DNA of 64,000 bases from Pedobacter sp. MC2016-24 (GTDB lineage: Bacteria; Bacteroidota; Bacteroidia; Sphingobacteriales; Sphingobacteriaceae), in NCBI RefSeq assembly GCF_015223055.1, contig NZ_JADFBX010000020.1, forward strand, positions 1 through 64,000. The letters run 5' to 3'. The notes below the pieces were generated by a model. The model saw only the letters and a list, made by a program, of their open reading frames with translations, ran no database searches and had not been told where the DNA came from. Numbering within the stretch: position 1 is the stretch's first letter; each line of letters starts with the position of its first letter. Positions 51,003 to 60,464 of this stretch are shown here, piece by piece. The position numbers were made by a program, and so were the translations under genes.

Positions 51003-52517
51003 ATGAGAACATTACCTAAAAAATTCTGCATTATACTGTTGAGTATAACTGCAATTTCTACCATAACCAGTTGTAAAAAGAACTTCCTCGACCGCAATCC
51101 ACAAGGTTCCTATACTTCCGATAATTATCCTTATCCAAAAGGTTCAGGACCTTTTGACGGGGAAATATTCGCGGTATATGATATCCTCCGGTCATACGAT
51201 GCCTCAGGAAGCGGTTTTGTGGCTGCAACGGGCATCAGAAGCGATGATGCAGACAAAGGCAGTACGCCAACCGACGGCCCTACTTCCCTGGAGATGGACA
51301 ATTTCAGCATCATTCCTTCAAATGCTTTAGCGAACGATTTATGGAGAGGATATTACAACATCATAGGAAAAAGTAATATCGTTTTAGATAAAGTAGCGAA
51401 CGATAAAGATCCAGGAACGCCGCCTCAGGCTAAGGTTTCTGCAGAAGCCGAAGCCAGGTTTTTACGTGGTTACGCTTATTTTATGCTGGTTCGTTTGTTT
51501 GGCCGTCTTCCACTGGTGGATAAACTATATGAAGATCCAGCTGCACAGTCAAACATTCCTCAAAGTGATCCAGCTATAATTTACGCACTGATTGAAACCG
51601 ATCTGAAGTTTGCCGGCGCGAACCTCCCGGCCGAATGGGACGTCAGCAAATTCCCGGGCAGGGCCACAAGTGGTGCTGCAAACGGTATCCTGGCAAAAGT
51701 TTACCTGACCCAGCAAAAATGGGCAATGGCCATGACTACAGCCAACCTTGTAATTAATTCTGCAAAATATGACCTGTCTACACCATACAATAAAATATTT
51801 GGCGAAGACGGCGAGAACAGCAAAGAATCGGTTTTTGAAATTCAGGCAACTGCAACCCTCCAGGAAAAAAGAACCTATGGCAGCCAGTTTGCGAGTTTAC
51901 AAGCTGTAAGAGGAACCGGAATATGGAACCTTGGCTGGGGCTTTAACACCCCTTCCACCTTGCTTGAAGCTGCATATGAAACCGGGGATCCGCGTAAAGC
52001 CAGAACCATCCTTTATTCGGGAGGGACTTCGATATATGGGGAAAGCGTACCAACAGGTTTGCCAAACCCGAGGTACAACCACAAAATACACAGCAGTCCA
52101 ACCGTAAGGAATTCCATACTGGATAACTTTAGCTACTGGATGAACATCAGAATCCTGCGTTATGCAGATGTATTGCTGATGTATGCAGAAGCTGCGAACG
52201 AAAATGGGAATGCTGCCGAAGCACTGGATAAACTGGAAATGGTCAGGTTAAGGGCAAGGGCCGGTAATGCCGGGATCCTCCCTAAAGTAACTACAACAGA
52301 TCAGGATCTACTGCGTGAAGCCATTCGTAAGGAAAGAAGAATTGAGCTGGCCATGGAACATGAACGATTCTTCGACCTGGTACGCTGGGGCATTGCAGGA
52401 CAAGTGCTGCAAAATGCCGGGAAAAGCTTCGTAACCGGTAAACACGAATTATTGCCAATTCCGCAAACCCAGATAGACATCAGTAAAGGTGTACTGAAAC
52501 AAAACAACGGTTATTAA
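51003..52517 (+). CDS. SusD-like glycan-binding lipoprotein
   Basis: 504 residues. Lipoprotein signal (ISTITSCKKNFLDRNPQGSY, lipid cysteine in TSCKK). SusD landmarks follow: AEARFLRGYAYFMLVRLFGR, then NGILAKVYLTQQKWAMAMTT, ILRYADVLLMYAEAANENGN and IRKERRIELAMEHERFFDLV. It sits on the cell surface over SusC and binds the polysaccharide or its fragments. Confidence 0.95.
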   Translation: MRTLPKKFCIILLSITAISTITSCKKNFLDRNPQGSYTSDNYPYPKGSGPFDGEIFAVYDILRSYDASGSGFVAATGIRSDDADKGSTPTDGPTSLEMDNFSIIPSNALANDLWRGYYNIIGKSNIVLDKVANDKDPGTPPQAKVSAEAEARFLRGYAYFMLVRLFGRLPLVDKLYEDPAAQSNIPQSDPAIIYALIETDLKFAGANLPAEWDVSKFPGRATSGAANGILAKVYLTQQKWAMAMTTANLVINSAKYDLSTPYNKIFGEDGENSKESVFEIQATATLQEKRTYGSQFASLQAVRGTGIWNLGWGFNTPSTLLEAAYETGDPRKARTILYSGGTSIYGESVPTGLPNPRYNHKIHSSPTVRNSILDNFSYWMNIRILRYADVLLMYAEAANENGNAAEALDKLEMVRLRARAGNAGILPKVTTTDQDLLREAIRKERRIELAMEHERFFDLVRWGIAGQVLQNAGKSFVTGKHELLPIPQTQIDISKGVLKQNNGY

Positions 52518-52533
52518 TTAAATACATACCCAC

Positions 52534-53460
52534 ATGAAGTTTTCAAAACCATATCATAAATATTGTATTCCTGGCATCACCATGATTGCAGTGCTTTTTT
52601 CAGCCTGTAAAAAAGATGGCAACCCGAATAACCTGCCGGATGCAGATGCCGCAAAATATGCAGGAACCATTGATGGCTATAAAAGTTCTGACGAAGTCGC
52701 TTCGGCAAACCTGGTGGCTTACTGGGACTTTGAAGGAACCAACAATGAAAAGATTAGCGGGGCCAACCCGACAACCGTTGCCGGCAATTCCTTTGTTGAG
52801 GATGGTGTAAAAGGAAAGGCATTAAGTCTGAATGCGGGTTACCTGTACTATCCACTACAGCTTGCCAATCTGAAAACCGACGTTTTCCAGAGTTTCACCG
52901 TCAGCACCTGGGTACAAATCCTGAATAACGGTTCAAAAAGAACCATGCTGTTCCAGCTGGCCAGACCAGGGGTTTTTAATGGAAGCCTTAATTTCATCTT
53001 AAATACCCAAAGCTTTCCGGCCACAAATACGGATGAGTTGAAAATAAACCCAACATTCACGGCCATAAGTGGTGGCATGCAGGATAATGTGAATACAAAG
53101 AGAGATAATCCAGGTGATCCGAATTACTTTCCTTACCTCACACCGAAGATAGGCGCCAGCAAATGGACTCATTTACTGCTTACTTATGAAAGTACCACAG
53201 GCATGTTCCACATCTGGGCAGATGGCGTTAAAGTTGGCGCCTTTCCAAGCAGGAACGTAGGTACAAATTTATTTAAATCCTATGAGCCTGGCGAGATCAT
53301 CATCGGTGGAAATTACAATGTAATTCCTGGTAAATCGGTAAACACCGATGTCAGCTTTGCTGCCATGACCGGCAAAATGGATGAGCTGAAAATATGGAAC
53401 ATCGCTTTAACCGATGCCCACATCAAGGCCATTTACAATTTAGGCCTTGCTAAAAAATAA
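52534..53460 (+). CDS. LamG-domain surface lipoprotein
   Basis: 308 residues. Lipoprotein signal with lipobox LFSACKK. A concanavalin-like LamG jelly roll (about 65-305) follows: LVAYWDFEGTNNEKISGANP, FTVSTWVQILNNGSKRTMLF, and ITDAHIKAIYNL-like closing strand (ALTDAHIKAIYNLGL). No catalytic site is apparent. It sits where many such loci encode an extra surface glycan-binding protein (SusE/F position), so that is its likely role. A hairpin follows it. Confidence 0.88.
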   Translation: MKFSKPYHKYCIPGITMIAVLFSACKKDGNPNNLPDADAAKYAGTIDGYKSSDEVASANLVAYWDFEGTNNEKISGANPTTVAGNSFVEDGVKGKALSLNAGYLYYPLQLANLKTDVFQSFTVSTWVQILNNGSKRTMLFQLARPGVFNGSLNFILNTQSFPATNTDELKINPTFTAISGGMQDNVNTKRDNPGDPNYFPYLTPKIGASKWTHLLLTYESTTGMFHIWADGVKVGAFPSRNVGTNLFKSYEPGEIIIGGNYNVIPGKSVNTDVSFAAMTGKMDELKIWNIALTDAHIKAIYNLGLAKK

Positions 53461-53467
53461 GTAACCG

Positions 53468-53498
53468 GCAGGGGGATTTACCAAATCTCCCTGCTTTT
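53468..53498 (+). terminator. intra-operon hairpin
   Basis: GCAGGGGGATTT (53468-53479) pairs with AAATCTCCCTGC (53483-53494) with one G-U pair and a 3-nt loop, followed by TTTT. It lies between the binding-protein genes and the enzyme genes; it may cause partial termination or protect the upstream mRNA. Confidence 0.7.
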
Positions 53499-53517
53499 CA
53501 AATCTCTTCCCCTTTGT

Positions 53518-55185
53518 ATGCGTAATTTCAAAAAAATTTCATGTTATGTACTTTGCTGTGCCGCATTCGTATTCAACAACGGTTGCAAAAAAAGCAAAGA
53601 ACCGGATATTTTGGCTTCCGATACCTCTTTGTCCTTTACAGTAAATGACGTATACAATGGCACATTAAATTATGAGGTAAGTGGAAAACCGGTTATAAAA
53701 TTCACCTTTACGGAGGCTGTAGACCCTGCTACCAGTACGGAAGCTGTCAAATTAACTGATGCATCAGGTGGTAATATAGTGTTGAGCACAAGCTTAACTG
53801 ATGCCAATAAAATCTTAACATTGATACCCCAGAGCAATCTGTTGGGTTTTGCAAGCTATAACCTGGCCATCACCAATGCACTAAAATCAGCAAAAGGCGG
53901 GCGTCTGATCAACCCCGTAACCATCAATTTTACCACCGGCCTGGACAATACAGATAAATTCCCCCGTATTACAGACGATGAATTGCTTACGTTGGTCCAA
54001 AAACAAACCTTCAAGTACTTTTACGATTTTGGGCATCCGGAAAGCGGACTGGCCAGAGAAAGAAATACTTCGGGCAACACGGTAACCACCGGAGGGTCTG
54101 GTTTTGGGATCATGGCCCTGGTTACAGGTATACACCGCAACTTTATTACCAGGGCAGAAGGCCTCGCCAGAATGCAAAAAATTGTCGGTTTTTTAAAAAA
54201 CAAAGCCCAGACCTTCCATGGCGCTTTTCCGCATTGGCTGGATGGCAACACCGGTGCAATGCTGCCTTTTAGCGCAAAAGACAATGGCGGAGACCTGGTA
54301 GAAACCTCATTGCTGATGCAGGGTCTAATCACCGCACGTCAATATTTCAGTGGCCCGGATGCCGCTGAATCTGCTTTAAGGACAGACATCAACAGCATCT
54401 ACCATGCTGTAGACTGGGATTGGTACCGAAAAGACAACAGCAATGTTTTATACTGGCATTGGAGTCCAAACTACAACTGGGAAATGAACCTGCCTGTCAA
54501 GGGCTGGAATGAAGCGTTGATCACCTACGTTATGGCAGCAGCTTCACCAACACATGCCATTCCAAAATCAATATATGACCAGGGCTGGGCTCAAAATGGA
54601 GGCATGAAAAACGGCAACAGTTATTACGGGATTCAACTTCCGCTGGGGCCCGCCATTGGCGGACCGCTTTTTTTTGCCCACTACTCTTTTATGGGCATCA
54701 ATCCTTTCGGATTAACGGACGCCTACGCCAACTACGAAACGCAGAATAAAGCGCATGTACTGATCAACTATAACTATTGCAAAACAAATCCCTTAAATTA
54801 TGCCGGCTATGGCGAAAACTGCTGGGGGCTTACGGCAAGCGATATTCCAAATGGTTATACCGCAAGTTCTCCTGCAAATGACAGAGGTGTGATTGCACCC
54901 ACCGCGGCACTTTCTTCTTTCCCGTACAGCCCTGTTGAATCCATGCAGGCGCTTCAGTTTTTTTACTACAAACTGGGCGACAAGCTTTTTAAAGAATACG
55001 GCTTTGTGGATGCGTTTTCTTTACAACAGCGCTGGTTTGCCAGCACTACCCTGGCTATTGACCAGGGGCCCATTATTGTGATGATTGAAAATTACCGGAC
55101 AAAAATGCTGTGGAATTTATTTATGAGTGCCCCTGAAGTAAAAATAGGTATGAAAAACCTTGGCTTTAATAGCCCTAACCTTTAA
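53518..55185 (+). CDS. GH144-like glucanase lipoprotein with Ig-like domain
   Basis: 555 residues. Lipobox (FNNGCKK), an Ig-like domain of about 110 residues (SFTVNDVYNGTLNYEVSGKP onwards), then a glucoamylase-like (PF10091/GH144) alpha6/alpha6 barrel: QTFKYFYDFGHPESGLARER, HGAFPHWLDGNTGAMLPFS, VLYWHWSPNYNWEMNLPVKG, and LAIDQGPIIVMIENYRT near the end. The characterised relatives are endo-beta-1,2-glucanases. The lipid anchor suggests surface display, so it probably makes the first cut outside the cell. Paralogous to the next gene. Confidence 0.88.
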   Translation: MRNFKKISCYVLCCAAFVFNNGCKKSKEPDILASDTSLSFTVNDVYNGTLNYEVSGKPVIKFTFTEAVDPATSTEAVKLTDASGGNIVLSTSLTDANKILTLIPQSNLLGFASYNLAITNALKSAKGGRLINPVTINFTTGLDNTDKFPRITDDELLTLVQKQTFKYFYDFGHPESGLARERNTSGNTVTTGGSGFGIMALVTGIHRNFITRAEGLARMQKIVGFLKNKAQTFHGAFPHWLDGNTGAMLPFSAKDNGGDLVETSLLMQGLITARQYFSGPDAAESALRTDINSIYHAVDWDWYRKDNSNVLYWHWSPNYNWEMNLPVKGWNEALITYVMAAASPTHAIPKSIYDQGWAQNGGMKNGNSYYGIQLPLGPAIGGPLFFAHYSFMGINPFGLTDAYANYETQNKAHVLINYNYCKTNPLNYAGYGENCWGLTASDIPNGYTASSPANDRGVIAPTAALSSFPYSPVESMQALQFFYYKLGDKLFKEYGFVDAFSLQQRWFASTTLAIDQGPIIVMIENYRTKMLWNLFMSAPEVKIGMKNLGFNSPNL

Positions 55186-55187
55186 CT

Positions 55188-56546
55188 ATGAAGTACAATT
55201 TATCCATATTCAAACCCTTAACCCTCCTATTGCTGCTAAGCATTAGCCAGCAGTCCTGTGCACAACCGATCAGCAAAACTAAAATACTGATCAAACCGGA
55301 GCTGTCCATACAAAAAAATCTGACAGACAGCCAGTTGCTCGATCTTGTACAAAAACAAACCTTCCGCTACTTCTGGGATTTTGGGCACCCGGTAAGCGGC
55401 ATGGCCAGAGAACGCAGCAATACCACCTTAAATTACGGACCAGAAGTAGTCACCACAGGTGGCACAGGTTTTGGCATAATGGCCATTATTGTAGCTTCAG
55501 AACGCAAATTCATTACGCGTCAGCAAGCCGCAGCAAGAACAAAAAAAATAGTCGATTTTTTATATCAGGCAGATCGCTACCATGGGGCCTTTCCACACTG
55601 GCTGGATGGTGCGACCGGAAAAACGATCCCTTTTAGCACAAACGATAACGGTGCTGATCTTGTTGAAACCTCCCTGCTTTTCCAGGGTCTTCTAACTGCG
55701 AGTCAGTATTATCAAGCCAACAATACTGTTGAAAAAGACATCAGAAACAAAATATCGGCCATGTGGACAGCCATAGAATGGAATTGGTTTACCCGGTGTC
55801 AGGATGTACTTTACTGGCATTGGAGCCCTGATAAGGGCTGGGACATGAACCACCAGATTAAAGGCTGGAACGAATGTCTCATTACTTATGTACTGGCAGC
55901 TTCTGCTCCCAAAAACGGGATCGATAAACGCATATATGATGAGGGCTGGGCAAAGAGCAATACCTTCATCAACGGAGCTCAGTTTAACGGTATTAAACTG
56001 CCCCTGGGTTCTGATTACGGCGGACCTTTATTCTTTTCGCAGTACTCATTTGTTGGCCTGGACCCCCGCGGTCTCAGGGATAATTATGCGGATTACTGGG
56101 AACAAAATAAAAACCACACGCTGATCAACCGGGCGTACTGTATCGAAAATCCAAAAAAATACAAAGGTTACCGTTCCGATAGCTGGGGTTTAACCGCGAG
56201 CGACAGCTGGGGAGGTTATGCAGCCCACTCGCCGACAGAAGATCTCGGTGTAATCACACCGACCGCAGCATTGTCAGCCTTTCCCTATACCCCGGAATAT
56301 TCCATGCAGGCCTTAAAACATTTTTATTTTGATAAAGGTGATCAATTATGGTCTGAGTATGGCTTCATTGATGCCTTCAGCGAAGAAAAGAACTGGTACG
56401 CCAATGCTCACCTGGCTATTGATCAGGGACCGATCATTGTGATGATCGAAAATTACCGCAGTGGTTTATTGTGGAAACTGTTCATGAAAAACCCCGATGT
56501 CAGAAAAGGGCTAAAAACACTAGGATTCAGCAGTCCGGCATTATAG
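55188..56546 (+). CDS. GH144-like glucanase
   Basis: 452 residues: a signal with possible lipobox (QQSCAQP) leading directly to the same catalytic domain as the previous gene (QTFRYFWDFGHPVSGMARER, HGAFPHWLDGATGKTIPFS, VLYWHWSPDKGWDMNHQIKG, LAIDQGPIIVMIENYRS). The Ig-like domain is absent. It starts 2 bp after its neighbour's stop, a tandem duplication followed by loss or gain of the N-terminal domain. The two enzymes may act at different places: surface versus periplasm. Probable substrate is beta-1,2-glucan. Confidence 0.88.
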   Translation: MKYNLSIFKPLTLLLLLSISQQSCAQPISKTKILIKPELSIQKNLTDSQLLDLVQKQTFRYFWDFGHPVSGMARERSNTTLNYGPEVVTTGGTGFGIMAIIVASERKFITRQQAAARTKKIVDFLYQADRYHGAFPHWLDGATGKTIPFSTNDNGADLVETSLLFQGLLTASQYYQANNTVEKDIRNKISAMWTAIEWNWFTRCQDVLYWHWSPDKGWDMNHQIKGWNECLITYVLAASAPKNGIDKRIYDEGWAKSNTFINGAQFNGIKLPLGSDYGGPLFFSQYSFVGLDPRGLRDNYADYWEQNKNHTLINRAYCIENPKKYKGYRSDSWGLTASDSWGGYAAHSPTEDLGVITPTAALSAFPYTPEYSMQALKHFYFDKGDQLWSEYGFIDAFSEEKNWYANAHLAIDQGPIIVMIENYRSGLLWKLFMKNPDVRKGLKTLGFSSPAL

Positions 56547-56581
56547 CATCAGGTAAACAAAAACACATCAATTCCCTTTAA

Positions 56582-58894
56582 ATGAAACACATCATGAAAC
56601 CATTATCTATATTTTTACTGTCGCTCTTGTTTGGTGCCAGTTCTGTATGGGCCCAGCAAAAAAGAACCAATTCCAGCCCTGATCAGAAAATGAACGCTTT
56701 TATCTCTTCATTAATGTCAAAAATGACCCTGGATGAAAAGATAGGACAGCTCAACCTGCTCACCGGCGGAGAAGCAACCACCGGATCGGTAGTCAGTACT
56801 GATGTTGAACGCAAGATCAAAAGCGGTCAGGTAGGTGGCATGTTCAGTTTTACCACCCCTCAAAAAATCCGTAAGGCACAAGAAATTGCGGTTAAACAGA
56901 GCAGACTTAAAATACCAATCATCTTTGGTCAGGATGTCATTCATGGTTACAAGACCACTTTCCCCATTCCCCTTGCCTTATCGTCTACCTGGAATATGGC
57001 CATGATTGAGAAAACAGCCAGAGTTGCAGCCATAGAAGCAAGTGCAGATGGCTTAAACTGGACTTTTTCACCCATGGTAGATATTTCCAGGGACCCACGC
57101 TGGGGCCGCATCTCTGAAGGCTCAGGAGAAGATACTTATTTAGGCTCTCAAATTGCCAGGGCAATGGTTAAGGGCTACCAGGGAGATGACCTCTCCAGAT
57201 ACAATACCATTATGGCTTGCGTCAAGCATTTTGCACTTTACGGTGCTGCCGAGGCCGGTAGGGATTACAATACCACTGACATGAGCTTAGATCGCATGTA
57301 TAACGAATACCTACCTCCTTACAAAGCCGCCCTTGATGCCGGCGCAGGTAGCATTATGACTTCTTTTAACGACATCAATGGTGTCCCGGCTACGGCGAAC
57401 AAATGGCTTATGACGGATTTGCTGCGTAAAGAATGGGGATTTAAAGGTTTTGTGGTAACCGATTACACTGCTGTGAACGAACTTATTGACCATGGATTAG
57501 GTGATCTGCAAAAAGTATCTGCTTTATCTTTAAACGCTGGTGTAGATATGGATATGGTGGGCGAAGGTTTTTTGACTACCCTTAAAAAATCTGTAGCACA
57601 GGGCAAAGTAAAACAGCAGCGGATTGACGAGGCTTGCCGATTGATACTGGAAGCCAAATACAAGCTTGGCCTGTTTGAAGATCCTTTCCGTTATTGTAAT
57701 GAAGAACGGGCAAAAACAGAGATCCTGAAACCCGAGCACCTGCAATTTGCCCGGGAAGTAGCTGCCGAATCATTTGTATTGTTAAAAAATGAAAATCATA
57801 CATTACCGCTTAAAAAGACAGGCACCATCGCATTAATTGGTCCGCTGGCCAATACAGGTAGTAATATGCCCGGAACATGGAGTGTAAACAGCGACCTGGT
57901 CAATACCAGATCACTACTGGAAGGCTTGCAAGCGTATGTGGGCCAGGATGCCAAAATTCTGCACAGCCTGGGTGCCAATCTGATAAGTGATGCAGCTTAT
58001 CAGGAACGTGCCACCATGTTCGGCCGTAATATCCCGAGAGACAACCGCCCCGAAGCTGAGGTGATCGGCGAAGCCGTAGCACTGGCAAAAACCGCTGACG
58101 TAGTGATTGCTGCCCTGGGCGAGAGCTCGGAAATGAGCGGTGAAGCATCCAGTCGTACCGATCTGGAAATTCCGGATGTTCAAAAACGCTTGTTACAGGC
58201 TTTACTGAAAACCGGCAAACCCCTTGTATTGGTCTTGTTTACCGGCAGACCCCTGGCACTGAAGTGGGAAGATGAACATGTTCCTGCCATTTTGAATGTT
58301 TGGTTCGGTGGTACCGAAACTGCAAATGCAATTCCTGACGTATTGTTTGGCGCTATAAATCCATCTGGTAAATTAACGGCAACCTTTCCTCAAAATGTAG
58401 GGCAGGTACCTTTATATTACGCACACAAGAATACCGGACGGCCCTTAGCGGAAGGGAAATGGTTTACCAAATTCCGCTCTAATTATCTGGACGTGAGCAA
58501 CGACCCGCTTTATCCTTTTGGCTATGGCCTGAGCTATACCAGTTTTACCTATGGTCATCTCAAACTCGATAAAACAAGTTTTAAGCCAGGTGAAACCATT
58601 ACAATCAGCATAGAAGTGAAAAATACCGGTACGATGACAGGCAAAGAAGTAGTACAACTGTACATCCGCGATCTGGAAGGCAGTGCTACCCGACCAGTTA
58701 AGGAATTAAAAAACTTTCAAAAGATTAGTCTTAAACCCGGTGAAGCCAAGACCGTCAGTTTTAAAATTACCGAAGATGACCTCAAGTTTTACAATTCGGC
58801 CTTAAAATTTGTAGCCGAACCCGGTGATTTCAACGTGTTTGTCGGTGGAAATTCAAGGGATGTCACAACCGGGAAATTTACGCTGATAAAATAG
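56582..58894 (+). CDS. bglX: GH3 beta-glucosidase
   Basis: 770 residues with signal peptide (MKPLSIFLLSLLFGASSVWA). GH3 N-terminal barrel with DISRDPRWGRISEGSGEDTY, and nucleophile Asp294 in GFVVTDYTAV. A second Rossmann-like domain and a C-terminal fibronectin-III-like domain follow (FKPGETITISIEVKNTGTMT). Location after two GH144 enzymes suggests it hydrolyses sophorose and short beta-1,2-gluco-oligosaccharides to glucose in the periplasm. Confidence 0.93.
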   Translation: MKHIMKPLSIFLLSLLFGASSVWAQQKRTNSSPDQKMNAFISSLMSKMTLDEKIGQLNLLTGGEATTGSVVSTDVERKIKSGQVGGMFSFTTPQKIRKAQEIAVKQSRLKIPIIFGQDVIHGYKTTFPIPLALSSTWNMAMIEKTARVAAIEASADGLNWTFSPMVDISRDPRWGRISEGSGEDTYLGSQIARAMVKGYQGDDLSRYNTIMACVKHFALYGAAEAGRDYNTTDMSLDRMYNEYLPPYKAALDAGAGSIMTSFNDINGVPATANKWLMTDLLRKEWGFKGFVVTDYTAVNELIDHGLGDLQKVSALSLNAGVDMDMVGEGFLTTLKKSVAQGKVKQQRIDEACRLILEAKYKLGLFEDPFRYCNEERAKTEILKPEHLQFAREVAAESFVLLKNENHTLPLKKTGTIALIGPLANTGSNMPGTWSVNSDLVNTRSLLEGLQAYVGQDAKILHSLGANLISDAAYQERATMFGRNIPRDNRPEAEVIGEAVALAKTADVVIAALGESSEMSGEASSRTDLEIPDVQKRLLQALLKTGKPLVLVLFTGRPLALKWEDEHVPAILNVWFGGTETANAIPDVLFGAINPSGKLTATFPQNVGQVPLYYAHKNTGRPLAEGKWFTKFRSNYLDVSNDPLYPFGYGLSYTSFTYGHLKLDKTSFKPGETITISIEVKNTGTMTGKEVVQLYIRDLEGSATRPVKELKNFQKISLKPGEAKTVSFKITEDDLKFYNSALKFVAEPGDFNVFVGGNSRDVTTGKFTLIK

Positions 58895-58936
58895 CTTTAG
58901 TAAATAAATTGATAGGAAATTCATTATTTTAGCATC

Positions 58937-59722
58937 ATGAACCAATTCAAATTAACGATCCTTATAGGCTTACTGCTTAGCAATTTTGGCGCGCGAAGCC
59001 AAGATTTCAAGCAGTACGACAGAGGAAGTTTTATTCATAAAAAAGATACCATAGCTTACCGGGTACTTTTCCCGGAACATTTCAATGCACAGCGAAAATA
59101 TCCGGTTGTCTTTTTTTTACATGGACGTGGTGAGCAGGGAAATGACAACCAGAAACAGCTGACACATGGCGGAAAGCTATTTCTAAAAGAGGAATACAGA
59201 AAGAATTTCCCTGCTATTGTAGTCTTTCCACAATGCAGTACAGACAGCTACTGGAGCAATGTAGAAATTACAACCAACGACAAAGGCAAAAGGCAATTTG
59301 CTTTTCAAAAAAAGGGAAAACCAACCAAGGCCATGCATGCTTTATTAGGTATGCTGGAGAATTTTCTGGATAAACCTTATATCGATAAATCAAGAGTATA
59401 CCTGGGTGGTTTATCGATGGGCGGTATGGGTACTTACGAATTACTGAGACGCAAGCCGAAAGTTTTTGCAGCGGCCTTTGCCATTTGTGGCGGGGACAAT
59501 GTAGCAAATGTAGAAAAATACAAACATGTACCCTTATGGATTTTTCATGGGGAGAAAGATGACGTGGTATCCATGAACTTTTCTACAGCAATTGCCGATC
59601 AGTTGAAGGTATTGGGAAAACCTGTAAATCTGACTTTGTATCCGGATGCGAACCACAACAGCTGGGACTCTGCTTTTGCAGAGCCCAGGTTATTGCCATG
59701 GTTATTTTCAAATCATAAATAG
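58937..59722 (+). CDS. alpha/beta-hydrolase esterase
   Basis: 261 residues, signal peptide (LLSNFGARSQ), then an alpha/beta hydrolase of the CE1/prolyl-oligopeptidase-like type. HGRGEQGNDNQ provides the oxyanion loop, GGLSMGGMG the nucleophile Ser160, then Asp208/209 in HGEKDDVV and His240 in PDANHNSWD. It may remove acyl groups (for example acetyl or succinyl) from the glycan before or after cleavage, by inference from position. The 42-bp gap to bglX allows co-transcription. Confidence 0.85.
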   Translation: MNQFKLTILIGLLLSNFGARSQDFKQYDRGSFIHKKDTIAYRVLFPEHFNAQRKYPVVFFLHGRGEQGNDNQKQLTHGGKLFLKEEYRKNFPAIVVFPQCSTDSYWSNVEITTNDKGKRQFAFQKKGKPTKAMHALLGMLENFLDKPYIDKSRVYLGGLSMGGMGTYELLRRKPKVFAAAFAICGGDNVANVEKYKHVPLWIFHGEKDDVVSMNFSTAIADQLKVLGKPVNLTLYPDANHNSWDSAFAEPRLLPWLFSNHK

Positions 59723-59728
59723 CTGAAT

Positions 59729-60457
59729 TTATTCAGCCATATTGTGATAAACAGCCTGTACGTCATCGTCCTCTTCTAATTTATCAATTAGTTTCATGAC
59801 ATCAGCAGCCTGTTCTTCTGTAACTTCATGGTGCGATAAAGCAATGCGCTCCAACTTTGCACTTTTTAATTCTATGCCTTTTTCTTCCAGTGCCTTTTGC
59901 AAGGTTCCAAAATTTTCAAAAGGACCCTGTGCTACCGCAATATCATTTCCTTCTTCATCAGCCTCTACGTAAAGTTCTTCTAATCCGGCATCAATCAACT
60001 CAAACTCCAGTTCTTCCAGATCCAGGTTCTCAGCAGGAACAAAGCGAAATATCGACTTTCTGTTAAATACAAAGTCAAGCGAACCGGTTTTACCCAAAGT
60101 CCCACTGGTTTTATTGAAATAACTGCGCACATTGGCAACAGTTCTGTTGGTATTGTCTGTAGCTGTTTCGATAAGTACAGCCACGCCATGTGGCGCATAT
60201 CCTTCGTAAACAATTTCTTCATAATTGGCCATGCTTTTATCAGAAGCCCTTTTTATAGCTGCCTCAACACGGTCTTTCGGCATGTTTACTGCTTTCGCAT
60301 TCTGCATGGCCGTACGCAGGCGTGAATTTGTCTCCGGATGAGGTCCGGCATCTTTCACAGCCATTACAATATCTTTACCTATCCTGGTAAACTGAACGGC
60401 CATTTTGGCCCAACGTTTAAATTTTCTTTCTTTTCTAAATTCAAATGCTCTTCCCAT
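59729..60457 (-). CDS. YebC/PmpR family protein
   Basis: 242 residues; the opening MGRAFEFRKERKFKRWAKMA and KDAGPHPETNSRLRTAMQNA and MPKDRVEAAIKRA define the family. Long described as transcriptional regulators; more recent work on relatives points to a role in translation of proline-rich stretches. It starts 7 bp after the threonine dehydrogenase stop, so it is co-transcribed with it. The 3' end nearly abuts the convergent esterase gene (6 bp). Confidence 0.93.
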   Translation of the reverse strand: MGRAFEFRKERKFKRWAKMAVQFTRIGKDIVMAVKDAGPHPETNSRLRTAMQNAKAVNMPKDRVEAAIKRASDKSMANYEEIVYEGYAPHGVAVLIETATDNTNRTVANVRSYFNKTSGTLGKTGSLDFVFNRKSIFRFVPAENLDLEELEFELIDAGLEELYVEADEEGNDIAVAQGPFENFGTLQKALEEKGIELKSAKLERIALSHHEVTEEQAADVMKLIDKLEEDDDVQAVYHNMAE

Positions 60458-60464
60458 TTATTTT

